A stretch of DNA of 64,000 nt. Origin: Mycobacterium kyogaense. Its GTDB lineage: Bacteria > Actinomycetota > Actinomycetes > Mycobacteriales > Mycobacteriaceae. Of this stretch, positions 1 through 8,176 are shown piece by piece. The position numbers were made by a program, and so were the translations under genes. The notes beneath the pieces were generated by a model. It had not been told where the DNA came from, did no database searches, and saw only the letters and a list, made by a program, of their open reading frames with translations. Position 1 is the stretch's first letter. Each line of letters begins with the position of its first letter. The stretch spans positions 1-64,000 of the forward strand of contig NZ_QJUA01000027.1 of NCBI RefSeq assembly GCF_003254575.1, given 5' to 3'.

Positions 1-465
1 GTACTGGCGACCATTCTGCAGAGTGCGCCGCAGGCGCGCGGAGTGCTGTTCGATCTCCCCGCAGTGGTCGAGGGGGCGGGGCGGGTCTTCGACGCCGCCG
101 GGGTGGCAGGGCGCGCGAGCGTCGAGAGCGGATCGTTTCTCGACAGCGTGCCCGCCGGCGCCGACCTCTACGTGATGAAGAACGTCATCCACGACTGGGA
201 CGACGAGCACTCCCTCACGATTCTGCGCAACATCCGGACCGGCATCGACGCCGACGGCAGGCTCGTCCTGTTGGAAATGGTGCTGCCCGAGCGCGCGACC
301 TCGTTCATCGGCCACATGCTGGACCTCGAGATGCTGCTGATGCTGCACGGTCGGGAACGCACCCGATCCGAGTACTCAGAGTTGCTGCGCCAGGCCGGTT
401 TTCGACTGACGAAAGTGATCCCGACAGTCAGTCCGCTGTCGGTGATCGAGGCGGTGCCCGCTTAG
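1..465 (+). CDS. SAM-dependent O-methyltransferase, C-terminal part (cut by window start)
   Basis: The reading frame is open from the first base, so the gene begins upstream and only about 154 C-terminal residues are seen. They carry the second half of a class I O-methyltransferase of the plant-COMT/hydroxyneurosporene type. Visible are the FDLPAVVE strand-4 region, the motif KNVIHDWDDE that contains the usual catalytic-base histidine of the family, and the late ILLE-like segment LVLLEMVLPE. The last residues end in a typical VIEAVP tail. The family moves methyl from S-adenosylmethionine to hydroxyls of small aromatic or polyketide-like molecules. The substrate cannot be read from this fragment. 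The stop overlaps the convergent PGRS-like gene by 3 nt. Confidence 0.85.
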   Translation, partial: VLATILQSAPQARGVLFDLPAVVEGAGRVFDAAGVAGRASVESGSFLDSVPAGADLYVMKNVIHDWDDEHSLTILRNIRTGIDADGRLVLLEMVLPERATSFIGHMLDLEMLLMLHGRERTRSEYSELLRQAGFRLTKVIPTVSPLSVIEAVPA

Positions 466-2108
466 TCCGCGCGGTTACCCGCCCCGCCTGCGCCGCCGCT
501 GCCGCCGGCACCGCCGGACGTACCACTTCCGGCGCTGCCGGCGCTGCCCGATGCACCGGCCCCGCCGGCGTTGTCGCCGCGGGAACCACCGCTGCCGCCG
601 CGGCCACCGACACCGCCCGCGCCTCCGCCGCCGGTCGATCCGCCGGCGCCGTCGCTGCCGGCAGAGTTCTGTTCCTCGCTACCTGCGCCGCCGCGCCCCC
701 CGGCGCCGCCGGTGCCCCCGGCACCACCGGTTCCGCCACGGCCGCCCGCACCGCCGTCGCCACCGTCACCGTCGGTCACGGTCCCGCGCACCGGATCGGA
801 CACGTCGACCCCGCCGTCGCCGCCGTCTCCTCCGATTCCGCCCGCCGCGCCGGTGCCACCTCGACCGCCAGAACCACCGGCTCCGCCGGCACCACCGGTG
901 CCCGTGAGCCGGCCCGCGCGACCGCCGGCGCCTCCTGCGCCTCCTGACGCACCCGTGCCGCCCGTCGCACCGGTACCGCCGGCCCCGCCGTTGCCGCCGG
1001 CACCGCCGAAGCCGACCGTGGATCCGATGTCGACGTTGCCACCGTCGCCGCCGTCGCCACCCCGCGCGCCGGTGCCGCCCACGCCGCCGTTACCGCCCCG
1101 GCCACCGAACGCGGCTGCGCCGGGCGCGACCTGCTGGGCCAGCCCCGCGCTTCCGCCGTCGCCGCCCATGCCGCCGCCGGCGCCGTTGCCGCCGTCTCCG
1201 CCGTCGCCGCTGATCGTGAACAGGTGACGACCGAAAAGTCCGCGGGCGCCCTGGCCGGTGCCACCCTGGCCGCCGGACTGGTTGCTGCCCGTGGCTCCGT
1301 CGCCGCCGCGACCACCCGTGGCGCCCGTGATGGCTCCGTCGACGACGGCACCGGCGAACGGCGACCCGGAGGTGCCCAGATAGCTGGGGTTGCCAGTGGC
1401 GGCACGACCGACGGGAGCCGGATTGTCGCCGTCGAGGCCCACCCCGCCCTTGCCGCCGTTTCCGCCATTGCCACCGTTGCCGTAGAGGCGTCCGGCCGCA
1501 CCGCCGGCGCCACCCTTTCCGCCGGCCATGCCCGGTCCGCCGTCTGCGCCGTTGCCGCCGTCACCACCGTTTCCGGTGTCGGCGAAGCGCCCGGCGTTCC
1601 CACCGGCACCGCCGTCCTGGCCGGGAGAAGTGCCGTCTCCCCCGCGGCCGCCGTTTCCGCCAAGAAGTCCGCCGTTGCCACCTTTGCCACCGTTGGCGCC
1701 GTCGCCGCCGTCTCCCCAGAGCAGACCGCCATTGCGTCCGTTGCAGGCGGCGCCTGTGCAGTCCAGCGGCGCGTCGGCGCCATCGCCGATCAGCCAGCCG
1801 CCAGGGCCGACCATCGTCGGCCTCGGGATCGCCGACGTGCGGGTGGTCGATGCCACAGATGCGTCCCGACGATCCGATCCCGCCCAACCGAACAGCCAGA
1901 GTTGTTCATTGCCAGCACCTTCGGGCGACAGCGAACTTTCCGTCGAGGTCAGCACGACATCCAGACGCGGAGGTGCGCCGTGGCCGGGCGACAGGCTCAA
2001 GACGACGCCGATGCCCATCATGGCCGCGCCACCGGTGCCGGCTGCCAGCCATTGACCGACAGTCGTCCGCCCGCCCATTTTCTTCGTCCCGTGCCCCTCG
2101 TTGGGCAT
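462..2108 (-). CDS. PGRS-like glycine-rich protein lacking a PE domain
   Basis: This is a protein of about 548 residues. From about residue 110 to the end it is almost entirely GGxGGxGG/GGDGG repeats like the PGRS region of mycobacterial PE_PGRS proteins. The entry to the repeats (GWLIGDGADAP, then NGGLLWGDGGDG) is also PGRS-like. The N-terminus is not a PE domain. It has a short basic stretch, a hydrophobic segment at about residues 19-41 that could be a signal or anchor, and about 65 ordinary residues. The start at 2108 is chosen because a GGGGGGAT purine run lies a few bases upstream; an in-frame ATG at 2159 lacks one. Function is unknown; cell-envelope location is inferred. On the opposite strand the repeats read as long proline/arginine-rich ORFs, which are artefacts. 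Confidence 0.8.
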   Translation of the reverse strand: MPNEGHGTKKMGGRTTVGQWLAAGTGGAAMMGIGVVLSLSPGHGAPPRLDVVLTSTESSLSPEGAGNEQLWLFGWAGSDRRDASVASTTRTSAIPRPTMVGPGGWLIGDGADAPLDCTGAACNGRNGGLLWGDGGDGANGGKGGNGGLLGGNGGRGGDGTSPGQDGGAGGNAGRFADTGNGGDGGNGADGGPGMAGGKGGAGGAAGRLYGNGGNGGNGGKGGVGLDGDNPAPVGRAATGNPSYLGTSGSPFAGAVVDGAITGATGGRGGDGATGSNQSGGQGGTGQGARGLFGRHLFTISGDGGDGGNGAGGGMGGDGGSAGLAQQVAPGAAAFGGRGGNGGVGGTGARGGDGGDGGNVDIGSTVGFGGAGGNGGAGGTGATGGTGASGGAGGAGGRAGRLTGTGGAGGAGGSGGRGGTGAAGGIGGDGGDGGVDVSDPVRGTVTDGDGGDGGAGGRGGTGGAGGTGGAGGRGGAGSEEQNSAGSDGAGGSTGGGGAGGVGGRGGSGGSRGDNAGGAGASGSAGSAGSGTSGGAGGSGGAGGAGNRAD

Positions 2109-2191
2109 GCGCGATCCCCCCGCCGCTTTGCTTGTGAATTGCTGAGATCTAACCGGCAAATCCGCGCGAGAGTCAATAGGCGCGCCGGGTC

Positions 2192-2632
2192 ATGTCGGCG
2201 CATATGGTCTGCGGCGTGCACCATCGCGTCACCGTGTCCTCAGGCTCCCCGTTCGAAGACCGCGTCGGCTACTCCCGCGCGGTGCGGGTCGGGCCGTTCG
2301 TCGCAGTCGCCGGCACCACTGCACCCGGCCCGACCGCGAGCGCTCAGACCAGAGAAGCTCTGCAGCGCATCGCCGCCGCACTCGCCGAGGTGGGCGCGTC
2401 CCTGTCCGATGTCGTCCGGACTCGCATCTTCGTCACCGACATCGCGTCGTGGCCCGAGGTGGGCGCGGTGCACGCGGAGGTCTTCGGGGCGATCCGCCCC
2501 GCGGCGACCATGGTCGAGGTGTCGGCGCTGATCGATCCGGGTCTCGTCGTCGAGATCGAAGCCGACGCCTACGTCACGGGCGGGGACGAGGACGGTAGCG
2601 GGGCGAACACCCCGTCCGAACCCGGGGCGTAG
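2192..2632 (+). CDS. RidA/YjgF family protein
   Basis: This 146-residue protein matches the RidA (YjgF/YER057c/UK114) family in its core. It has SRAVRVGPFVAVAGTTAP near the start, the middle segment SLSDVVRTRIFVTD, and the late AATMVEVSAL-IDPGLVVEIEADAYV with the arginine/glutamate region that forms the trimer cleft. RidA proteins hydrolyse reactive enamine/imine intermediates released by PLP enzymes; some family members do other jobs. The C-terminal 20 residues are low complexity and overlap the 3' end of the convergent DUF952 gene by 64 nt. Position before sigB matches Rv2704 of M. tuberculosis (from memory). An alternative ATG lies at 2204. Confidence 0.85.
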   Translation: MSAHMVCGVHHRVTVSSGSPFEDRVGYSRAVRVGPFVAVAGTTAPGPTASAQTREALQRIAAALAEVGASLSDVVRTRIFVTDIASWPEVGAVHAEVFGAIRPAATMVEVSALIDPGLVVEIEADAYVTGGDEDGSGANTPSEPGA

Positions 2633-2952
2633 GGAGTGACGCGGATCACAGCCGCAACCGGCAGTTCTCCGTACAAATGTGGGAACTCCATGCCATCTGG
2701 GTCAGTCGGAACCCCCGGCTCCCAGCGAACAGGAGATGTCAGGTGTGCCCCGTCGATGTGCAGCAGCACCAGGTCCGTGCGACCGGCGAAGAGCCGGTTC
2801 GCGGGCAGATGGACCTGCTCGGGCGTGGACAGGTGCACGAACCCCACATCGGTCAACGACGAGGGCCGGTGCGCTCCGCACCTCATCGCAGCCGCCCACT
2901 CGTCAGAAGTGCACAGGTGCACATAGTCCGCGACGCCTGCCGAACTCGGCAT
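2569..2952 (-). CDS. DUF952 domain protein
   Basis: This 127-residue protein has the DUF952 pattern. It opens with YVHLCTSDEW, then GFVHLSTPEQV at about residues 37-47, then the LVLLHIDGAHL strand and a GMEFPHLYGELPVAAV segment near the end. The family is found across bacteria and fused to acetyltransferases in some. Its biochemical role is not established; the conserved His/Ser residues suggest a small-molecule pocket. The gene is convergent with the RidA gene and overlaps it by 64 nt in a different frame. Synteny suggests the Rv2705c position (from memory). No signal peptide or membrane segment is visible, so it should be cytosolic. Confidence 0.8.
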   Translation of the reverse strand: MPSSAGVADYVHLCTSDEWAAAMRCGAHRPSSLTDVGFVHLSTPEQVHLPANRLFAGRTDLVLLHIDGAHLTSPVRWEPGVPTDPDGMEFPHLYGELPVAAVIRVTPYAPGSDGVFAPLPSSSPPVT

Positions 2953-3084
2953 ACCAGCCGCCTTTCCGAGTCGTCAATCGGACGGCCGTGAGACACGACA
3001 CACCCGTAAACCCCCGGGGAACAAGGCCGAAACCCCGAGCGTCTGACACAGTAGAACTACGTCGCTACACCCTATGGAGGTGCC

Positions 3085-3276
3085 ATGACCGCAACGCTCA
3101 CCAGTCCGGAATTGACCAGGGCTGATCGCTGCGACCGGTGTGGAGCGGCGGCCAAGGTACGTGCCAAGCTCCCGTCAGGTGCCGAGCTGCTGTTCTGCCA
3201 ACACCACGCCAACGAGCACGAAGCCAAGCTCGTCGCGCTGGCTGCGGTGCTCGAAGTGAGCCCGGTGGAGTCGTAG
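3085..3276 (+). CDS. small zinc-ribbon-like protein (DUF7455 type)
   Basis: This 63-residue protein has two metal-ligand pairs: CDRCGAAAKV at about residues 17-26 and FCQHHANEH at about residues 38-46. Together they give a Cys2/Cys-His zinc-ribbon-like arrangement. Proteins of this size and pattern are conserved in actinobacteria and now carry a DUF number; function is unknown. Translation is well supported because a GGAGGT Shine-Dalgarno lies 3-4 nt before the ATG. The gene sits alone on the plus strand, 27 nt before the YihY membrane gene, and may be co-transcribed with it. Nucleic-acid or metal binding is inferred from the cysteine pattern only. Confidence 0.75.
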   Translation: MTATLTSPELTRADRCDRCGAAAKVRAKLPSGAELLFCQHHANEHEAKLVALAAVLEVSPVES

Positions 3277-3303
3277 CCCGAAATTCGGCATGCTGGGCTG
3301 GTC

Positions 3304-4320
3304 ATGAGTGACCAGTCTTCGCGCTCGGGTGACCGACCGCCCCGCGCCACCCCGTCTCGTCATCACGTCAGGCAGATCTCACTGAGAGCTTTGTCGAAGA
3401 GTTGGGACGATTCGATTTTCTCCGAATCGGCTCAGGCTGCTTTCTGGTGCGCGCTGTCTCTGCCGCCATTGCTGCTCGGCATGCTGGGCAGTTTGGCCTA
3501 CATCGCGCCTCTGTTCGGTCCCGACACCCTGCCGGTGATCGAGAACCAGCTGATCAGCACTGCGGGACGGTTCTTCTCGCCCAACGTGGTCAGCGAGATC
3601 ATCGAGCCGACGGTGCGCGACATCGTCAGGGGTGCCCGGGGCGAGGTCGTGTCGATCGGCTTCGTGATCTCGCTGTGGGCGGGGTCGTCGGCGGTCTCGG
3701 CATTCGTGGACTCGATCACCGAGGCGCACGATCAGACACCTTTGCGGCACCCCGTGCGGCAGCGGTTCTATGCGCTGGGGCTCTACGTCGTCATGCTGGT
3801 CGGGGCGATCGCCACGGCGCCGTTCCTGGCGCTCGGCCCCCGCAAGATCGCCGAGTTCATCCCCGACAGCTGGGACAACGTACTGCGCTTCGGGTACTAC
3901 CCGGTGCTTTTCGTGGCGATCACCGTGGGAGTCCTCATCCTGTACCGGGTGTCCCTCCCCCGGCCGCTGCCCACGCATCGACTGATTCTGGGTTCCGTGT
4001 TGGCGACCACGGTGTTCCTCGTCGCCACCTGGGGTCTGCGGGTCTACCTGACCTGGATCACGAGCACCGGATACACCTACGGCGCGCTCGCCACGCCGAT
4101 CGCGTTTCTTCTCTTCGCGTTCTTCCTCGGGTTCGCGATCATGATCGGGGCGGAACTCAACGCTGCGATCCAGGAGGAATGGCCCGCTCCGGCCACCCAC
4201 GTCAACCGCGCACGTGAATGGCTGGAGGCGCGAACGGAAGCGGCGCGCGGCAATGGGTCCGTGCCGGCCGGCGCCCCCACGGCGCCGGCAGTGCAGGAAT
4301 CCGACGCCGCTACTTCTTGA
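3304..4320 (+). CDS. YihY/virulence factor BrkB family membrane protein
   Basis: This 338-residue protein has six hydrophobic segments, at about residues 40-70, 112-135, 155-180, 195-220, 228-252 and 257-290. That is the YihY/UPF0761 layout once misnamed ribonuclease BN. Family signatures are visible in SLWAGSSAVSAFVDSI after segment 2 and in the last segment YGALATPIAFLLFAFF-GFAIMIGAELNA. The C-terminal tail of about 50 residues is charged and alanine/proline rich, probably cytosolic. The family is an integral inner-membrane protein of uncertain role; envelope function is assumed. By order it equals Rv2707 (from memory). It overlaps the convergent DUF3039 gene by 11 nt. Confidence 0.88.
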   Translation: MSDQSSRSGDRPPRATPSRHHVRQISLRALSKSWDDSIFSESAQAAFWCALSLPPLLLGMLGSLAYIAPLFGPDTLPVIENQLISTAGRFFSPNVVSEIIEPTVRDIVRGARGEVVSIGFVISLWAGSSAVSAFVDSITEAHDQTPLRHPVRQRFYALGLYVVMLVGAIATAPFLALGPRKIAEFIPDSWDNVLRFGYYPVLFVAITVGVLILYRVSLPRPLPTHRLILGSVLATTVFLVATWGLRVYLTWITSTGYTYGALATPIAFLLFAFFLGFAIMIGAELNAAIQEEWPAPATHVNRAREWLEARTEAARGNGSVPAGAPTAPAVQESDAATS

Positions 4321-4546
4321 GTTGTTCGTAGATGCGCTTGCAGTCCGGGCACACCGGCGATCCCGGCTTGGCCGAACGGGTCACGGGGAACACCTCACCG
4401 CACAACGCGACCACATGCGTGCCCATGACGGCACTCTCGGCGATCTTGTCCTTCTTGACGTAGTGGAAGACCTTCGGGGTGTCGTCGTCGGTCCCGTCGT
4501 CGACGCGTTCGTCGGTGTCGGTGCGTTCGATCGTCTGGGTTTGCAT
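4310..4546 (-). CDS. DUF3039 domain protein
   Basis: This is a 78-residue acidic protein. The first 25 residues are rich in Thr/Asp, and the rest is the DUF3039 domain: PKVFHYVKKDKIAESAVMGT, then VALCGEVFPV, then VCPDCKRIYEQL at the end. One cysteine plus a CPxC pair suggests a small metal site, possibly completed by a histidine. DUF3039 is restricted to actinobacteria and has no known activity. The order next to sigB matches Rv2708c (from memory). The gene is convergent with the YihY gene and divergent from the DUF3099 gene, leaving a 77-nt shared upstream region. Confidence 0.88.
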   Translation of the reverse strand: MQTQTIERTDTDERVDDGTDDDTPKVFHYVKKDKIAESAVMGTHVVALCGEVFPVTRSAKPGSPVCPDCKRIYEQLKK

Positions 4547-4623
4547 GAAGCCATTCTGCCTGGGAATGAATCGGTAATAAGTGCGGCAGGCATTGCTTGC
4601 TCCCGATGTGGAACAGTGGAGAT

Positions 4624-5025
4624 ATGAAACAAGGCCAAGAGCTGAGTTTCGACGACGAGGGCCAGCCCGTACTCATCACCAGGGCCGCCCCCGCCTACGA
4701 GGAACAGCACCGTCAGCGGGTGCGGAAGTACCTGGCATTGATGTCCTTCCGCATCCCGTCACTCATCCTTGCCGCGGTCGCCTACGGCATCTGGCACAAC
4801 GGCCTCATCTCGCTGGCCATCGTCGTGGTGGCGATCCCGCTGCCGTGGATGGCCGTCCTGATCGCCAACGATCGGCCGCCACGGCGCGCCGAGGAGCCGC
4901 GCCGCTACCAGAACCAGACGCGCATCCCGCTCTTCCCGACCGCGGAGCGGCCCGCACTCGATATCCGCCCTCCGCGCGCACCGCAACCGGATCCGGCCGA
5001 TTCCGACGGCGACTTCCGCAGCTGA
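4624..5025 (+). CDS. DUF3099 domain membrane protein
   Basis: This 133-residue protein has an N-terminal cytosolic stretch (VLITRAAPAYEEQHRQRVRKY is the conserved entry of the family), two closely spaced membrane helices at about residues 42-83, and a basic then acidic C-terminal tail. DUF3099 proteins are small actinobacterial membrane proteins without known function. The ATG at 4624 is preferred over the in-frame ATG at 4597 because GTGGAGAT lies directly in front and the homologous region starts here. Position before sigB corresponds to Rv2709 (from memory). The next gene, sigB, starts 148 nt later and has its own stress promoter. Confidence 0.85.
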   Translation: MKQGQELSFDDEGQPVLITRAAPAYEEQHRQRVRKYLALMSFRIPSLILAAVAYGIWHNGLISLAIVVVAIPLPWMAVLIANDRPPRRAEEPRRYQNQTRIPLFPTAERPALDIRPPRAPQPDPADSDGDFRS

Positions 5026-5108
5026 GCGCGTTCTTGCTCATTTCTCAGCACATTCTCAGGTCGTGCCCGAATAACCGCTGATCAGAAGGTGTGAAGCGGA
5101 TCCATCGT

Positions 5109-5135
5109 GGGAACTCTGAGCGGGTCTGGGGCGTT
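5109..5135 (+). promoter_or_regulatory. SigE/SigH-type promoter of sigB
   Basis: GGGAAC at 5109-5114 is followed after 17 nt by CGTT at 5132-5135. This fits the mycobacterial ECF sigma (SigE/SigH) consensus. The sigB promoter of M. tuberculosis is known to be used by these sigma factors. The start codon is 38 nt downstream, which leaves room for a short leader with the AGGAGG site. Confidence 0.7.
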
Positions 5136-5172
5136 GTAGCTCTTGAAAGTTCCACCCGATCAGGAGGCCGTC

Positions 5173-6132
<960 letters not shown>

Positions 6133-6143
6133 CCTTGTTCTGC

Positions 6144-6178
6144 CAGTGAGCCCGTCGGACCACCCGGCGGGCTCACTG
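6144..6178 (+). terminator. hairpin terminator after sigB
   Basis: The perfect 11-nt arms CAGTGAGCCCG (6144-6154) and CGGGCTCACTG (6168-6178) are separated by 13 nt and begin 12 nt after the sigB stop. There is no T-run, which is usual for mycobacterial hairpin terminators. The structure should separate sigB from ideR transcription, at least partly. Confidence 0.65.
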
Positions 6179-6270
6179 CCGTGCGGCCCGGTGTGGCCCG
6201 GGTCGCTGCAGGAAGAGCCGCTATCGACTGCGGTGGCCGGTAGACTCGCCCCCGACGGAGGGCTATGCGA

Positions 6271-6960
6271 ATGAACGATCTTGTCGACACCACCGAGATG
6301 TATCTGCGAACCATCTACGACCTCGAGGAAGAGGGCGTGGTACCGCTGCGCGCACGCATCGCCGAGCGCCTCGAGCAGAGTGGCCCCACCGTCAGCCAGA
6401 CCGTGTCGCGGATGGAGCGCGACGGACTGCTCCGCGTCGCCGGAGACCGGCACCTCGAGCTGACCGACAAGGGCCGCGCACTGGCCGTGGCCGTGATGCG
6501 CAAACACCGCCTCGCCGAACGGCTCCTGGTCGATGTGATCGGCCTGCCCTGGGAAGAAGTGCATGCCGAAGCGTGCCGCTGGGAGCACGTCATGAGCGTG
6601 GACGTCGAGCGCCGCCTGGTGCAGGTCCTCGACAATCCGACGACGTCGCCCTTCGGCAACCCGATTCCGGGCCTGTCCGAGCTCGGCGTCGACAGCCTGC
6701 TGGACGAGACGCGCAACCTGGCCCGCCTGACCGAGATGCCCGCCGGCATGCCCGTTGCGGTGGTGGTGCGCCAGCTCACCGAGCACGTCCAGGGCGACGT
6801 CGATCTGATCGCTCGGCTCAAAGACGCCGGCGTCGTGCCCAACGCGCGGGTGACTGTCGAGGTCAACGACCACGGTGGCGTGATGATCGTGATCCCGGGC
6901 CACGAGCAGGTCGAACTCCCCCACGAGATGGCGCACGCCGTCAAGGTCGAGAAGGTCTGA
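6271..6960 (+). CDS. ideR: iron-dependent repressor IdeR
   Basis: This 229-residue DtxR-family metalloregulator is nearly identical in its first 140 residues to M. tuberculosis IdeR. It has an N-terminal winged helix (DNA helix around SGPTVSQTVSRMERDGLL), a dimerisation domain and a C-terminal SH3-like domain. The metal ligands are present: Met10, Cys102, Glu105 and His106 in EVHAEACRWEH. With Fe(II) it binds iron boxes, represses siderophore genes and activates iron storage. The ATG at 6271 lies 8 nt after GGAGGG; the ATG at 6265 is too close to it. A -10-like TAGACT lies at 6241-6246. The variable loop after GLSELGV differs from M. tuberculosis. Confidence 0.97.
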   Translation: MNDLVDTTEMYLRTIYDLEEEGVVPLRARIAERLEQSGPTVSQTVSRMERDGLLRVAGDRHLELTDKGRALAVAVMRKHRLAERLLVDVIGLPWEEVHAEACRWEHVMSVDVERRLVQVLDNPTTSPFGNPIPGLSELGVDSLLDETRNLARLTEMPAGMPVAVVVRQLTEHVQGDVDLIARLKDAGVVPNARVTVEVNDHGGVMIVIPGHEQVELPHEMAHAVKVEKV

Positions 6961-6963
6961 CGC

Positions 6964-8013
6964 TCATCCGGCCCGCCGGCCGAACGTCTGGCGCGGAGGC
7001 AGCCGGACACCGAGTTGCGCGGCGAGTCGATACCCCGTTCGCGCCAGCTCCCTGATCTGCTCCGGGCGTAGCCCCGACTGCAGAGCCTGATCGAGCATCC
7101 CGGCCATCCGGTGGAGCGGCTGGCAGCGCAGTGCGGCGTCCAGCGATATCCCGGCCAAGGGCCCGTCTCCGCGCGCGTATGCCGAGAATGCCAGCAGGAC
7201 AAGGGCTTCCACGCGCCACGGGGCGGGGAGTCGGCGTGACAGCTCGGCCCACAGCGCCTCGGCCATGCCGGCGCGGTCGCCGACGGCGAGCGCGTAGAGC
7301 GTGTCCCGCACTCGCGGATCGGTCAACGACAGCGCCAACCGGCTGGCCTGCTCGTCGCGGACCGGGTCACCGCTCGCGAGTTGTTCGGCGCACTCCAGGG
7401 CGTGCTCGATGTCGCTGCGTGCGCACGCACACGCGCGGGCACCCTTGAGCGGTCCGGCCGCCTCGATCATCTGCGCGAGCACGGCGCTGTGCGCAGGATC
7501 GGTGACGGCGACGACATCGAGCAGCTCGTCGCGACGGGCATAGAGCCGCCGGCCGTCCAGCACCGCCGCCGCAGCGACAGGTGACGCACTCGGGTCCTCG
7601 ACCGCGCCGGTCGCACCGCAGCCGTCCGCGCAGCTCCAACGCCCACCAGCGGCCACGACGTCACACACGTGCGCGGCGAGCAACTCGATGCCCCATCGCG
7701 CCGCCTCCACCGCCAGGTCGCTCGCCCATTCCCGATACAGGTCTTTGCACATGGGGCAGCTGGCACCCTCGGCGTCGACGATCACCGCGATCACGGCCTC
7801 CGCGCCCGCTGCGGCCGCCAGCTCGGCCAGGTGTGGCACGCACGTCTCCCGCGGCTCGGACAGATCGGCACGCATGACCGCGCCCATCTCGTCGTCGACA
7901 ACGGTGACGAGCACGATCGATTTCTCGGGCACGAAGCCGAGCACGGCGGGCAGCGCCGCGATCAGGGCACCAGGCCGGTCGAGGGGTGCGTCGGGGTGTG
8001 GTGTTGAGGACAT
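6964..8013 (-). CDS. DUF4192 domain protein
   Basis: This 349-residue protein starts with the DUF4192 signature: RPGALIAALPAVLGFVPEKSIVLV, followed by LVTVVDDEMGAVMRADL. It continues with a Cys-containing middle part (ASCPMCKDLY, SCADGCGATG, ARACACARSD). The last third is helical and includes PAPWRVEALVLLAFSAYARGDGPLAGISLDAAL, typical of the family end. DUF4192 is actinobacterial and of unknown function; it is predicted soluble and cytosolic. The start at 8013 begins directly before the conserved segment; upstream frame extension to 8337 runs into the sthA promoter region and was rejected. By order this is Rv2712c (from memory). It is convergent with ideR with a 3-nt gap. Confidence 0.85.
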   Translation of the reverse strand: MSSTPHPDAPLDRPGALIAALPAVLGFVPEKSIVLVTVVDDEMGAVMRADLSEPRETCVPHLAELAAAAGAEAVIAVIVDAEGASCPMCKDLYREWASDLAVEAARWGIELLAAHVCDVVAAGGRWSCADGCGATGAVEDPSASPVAAAAVLDGRRLYARRDELLDVVAVTDPAHSAVLAQMIEAAGPLKGARACACARSDIEHALECAEQLASGDPVRDEQASRLALSLTDPRVRDTLYALAVGDRAGMAEALWAELSRRLPAPWRVEALVLLAFSAYARGDGPLAGISLDAALRCQPLHRMAGMLDQALQSGLRPEQIRELARTGYRLAAQLGVRLPPRQTFGRRAG

Positions 8014-8176
8014 ACCGCCAACCTGGCAACTGACTCCGACACCGTGGCGCTGTGCCCGCTGCGGTCGCACCGAACTGGGGATGAAATCGGCTTTGGGGAC
8101 AACGCCGCGGCAGTGTTCACGAGAAGTTGACCTCCGCCGGCATGCGTAGCCGGCGTACAGGCGCAAGTCTGTCTGC

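Noticed and set aside
600..1750. Regular short repeats that might look like a CRISPR array
   Set aside because: The periodicity is 3- and 9-base coding repetition (Gly-Gly-x) with no constant repeat/spacer pattern.
551..2055. Long proline/arginine-rich ORFs on the plus strand
   Set aside because: They are the complement of GGxGG repeats of the PGRS-like gene; composition is pure repeat shadow and no start sites are supported.
6133..6270. IdeR iron box near ideR or elsewhere in the window
   Set aside because: No sequence close to the TTAGGTTAGGCTAACCTAA palindrome was found.
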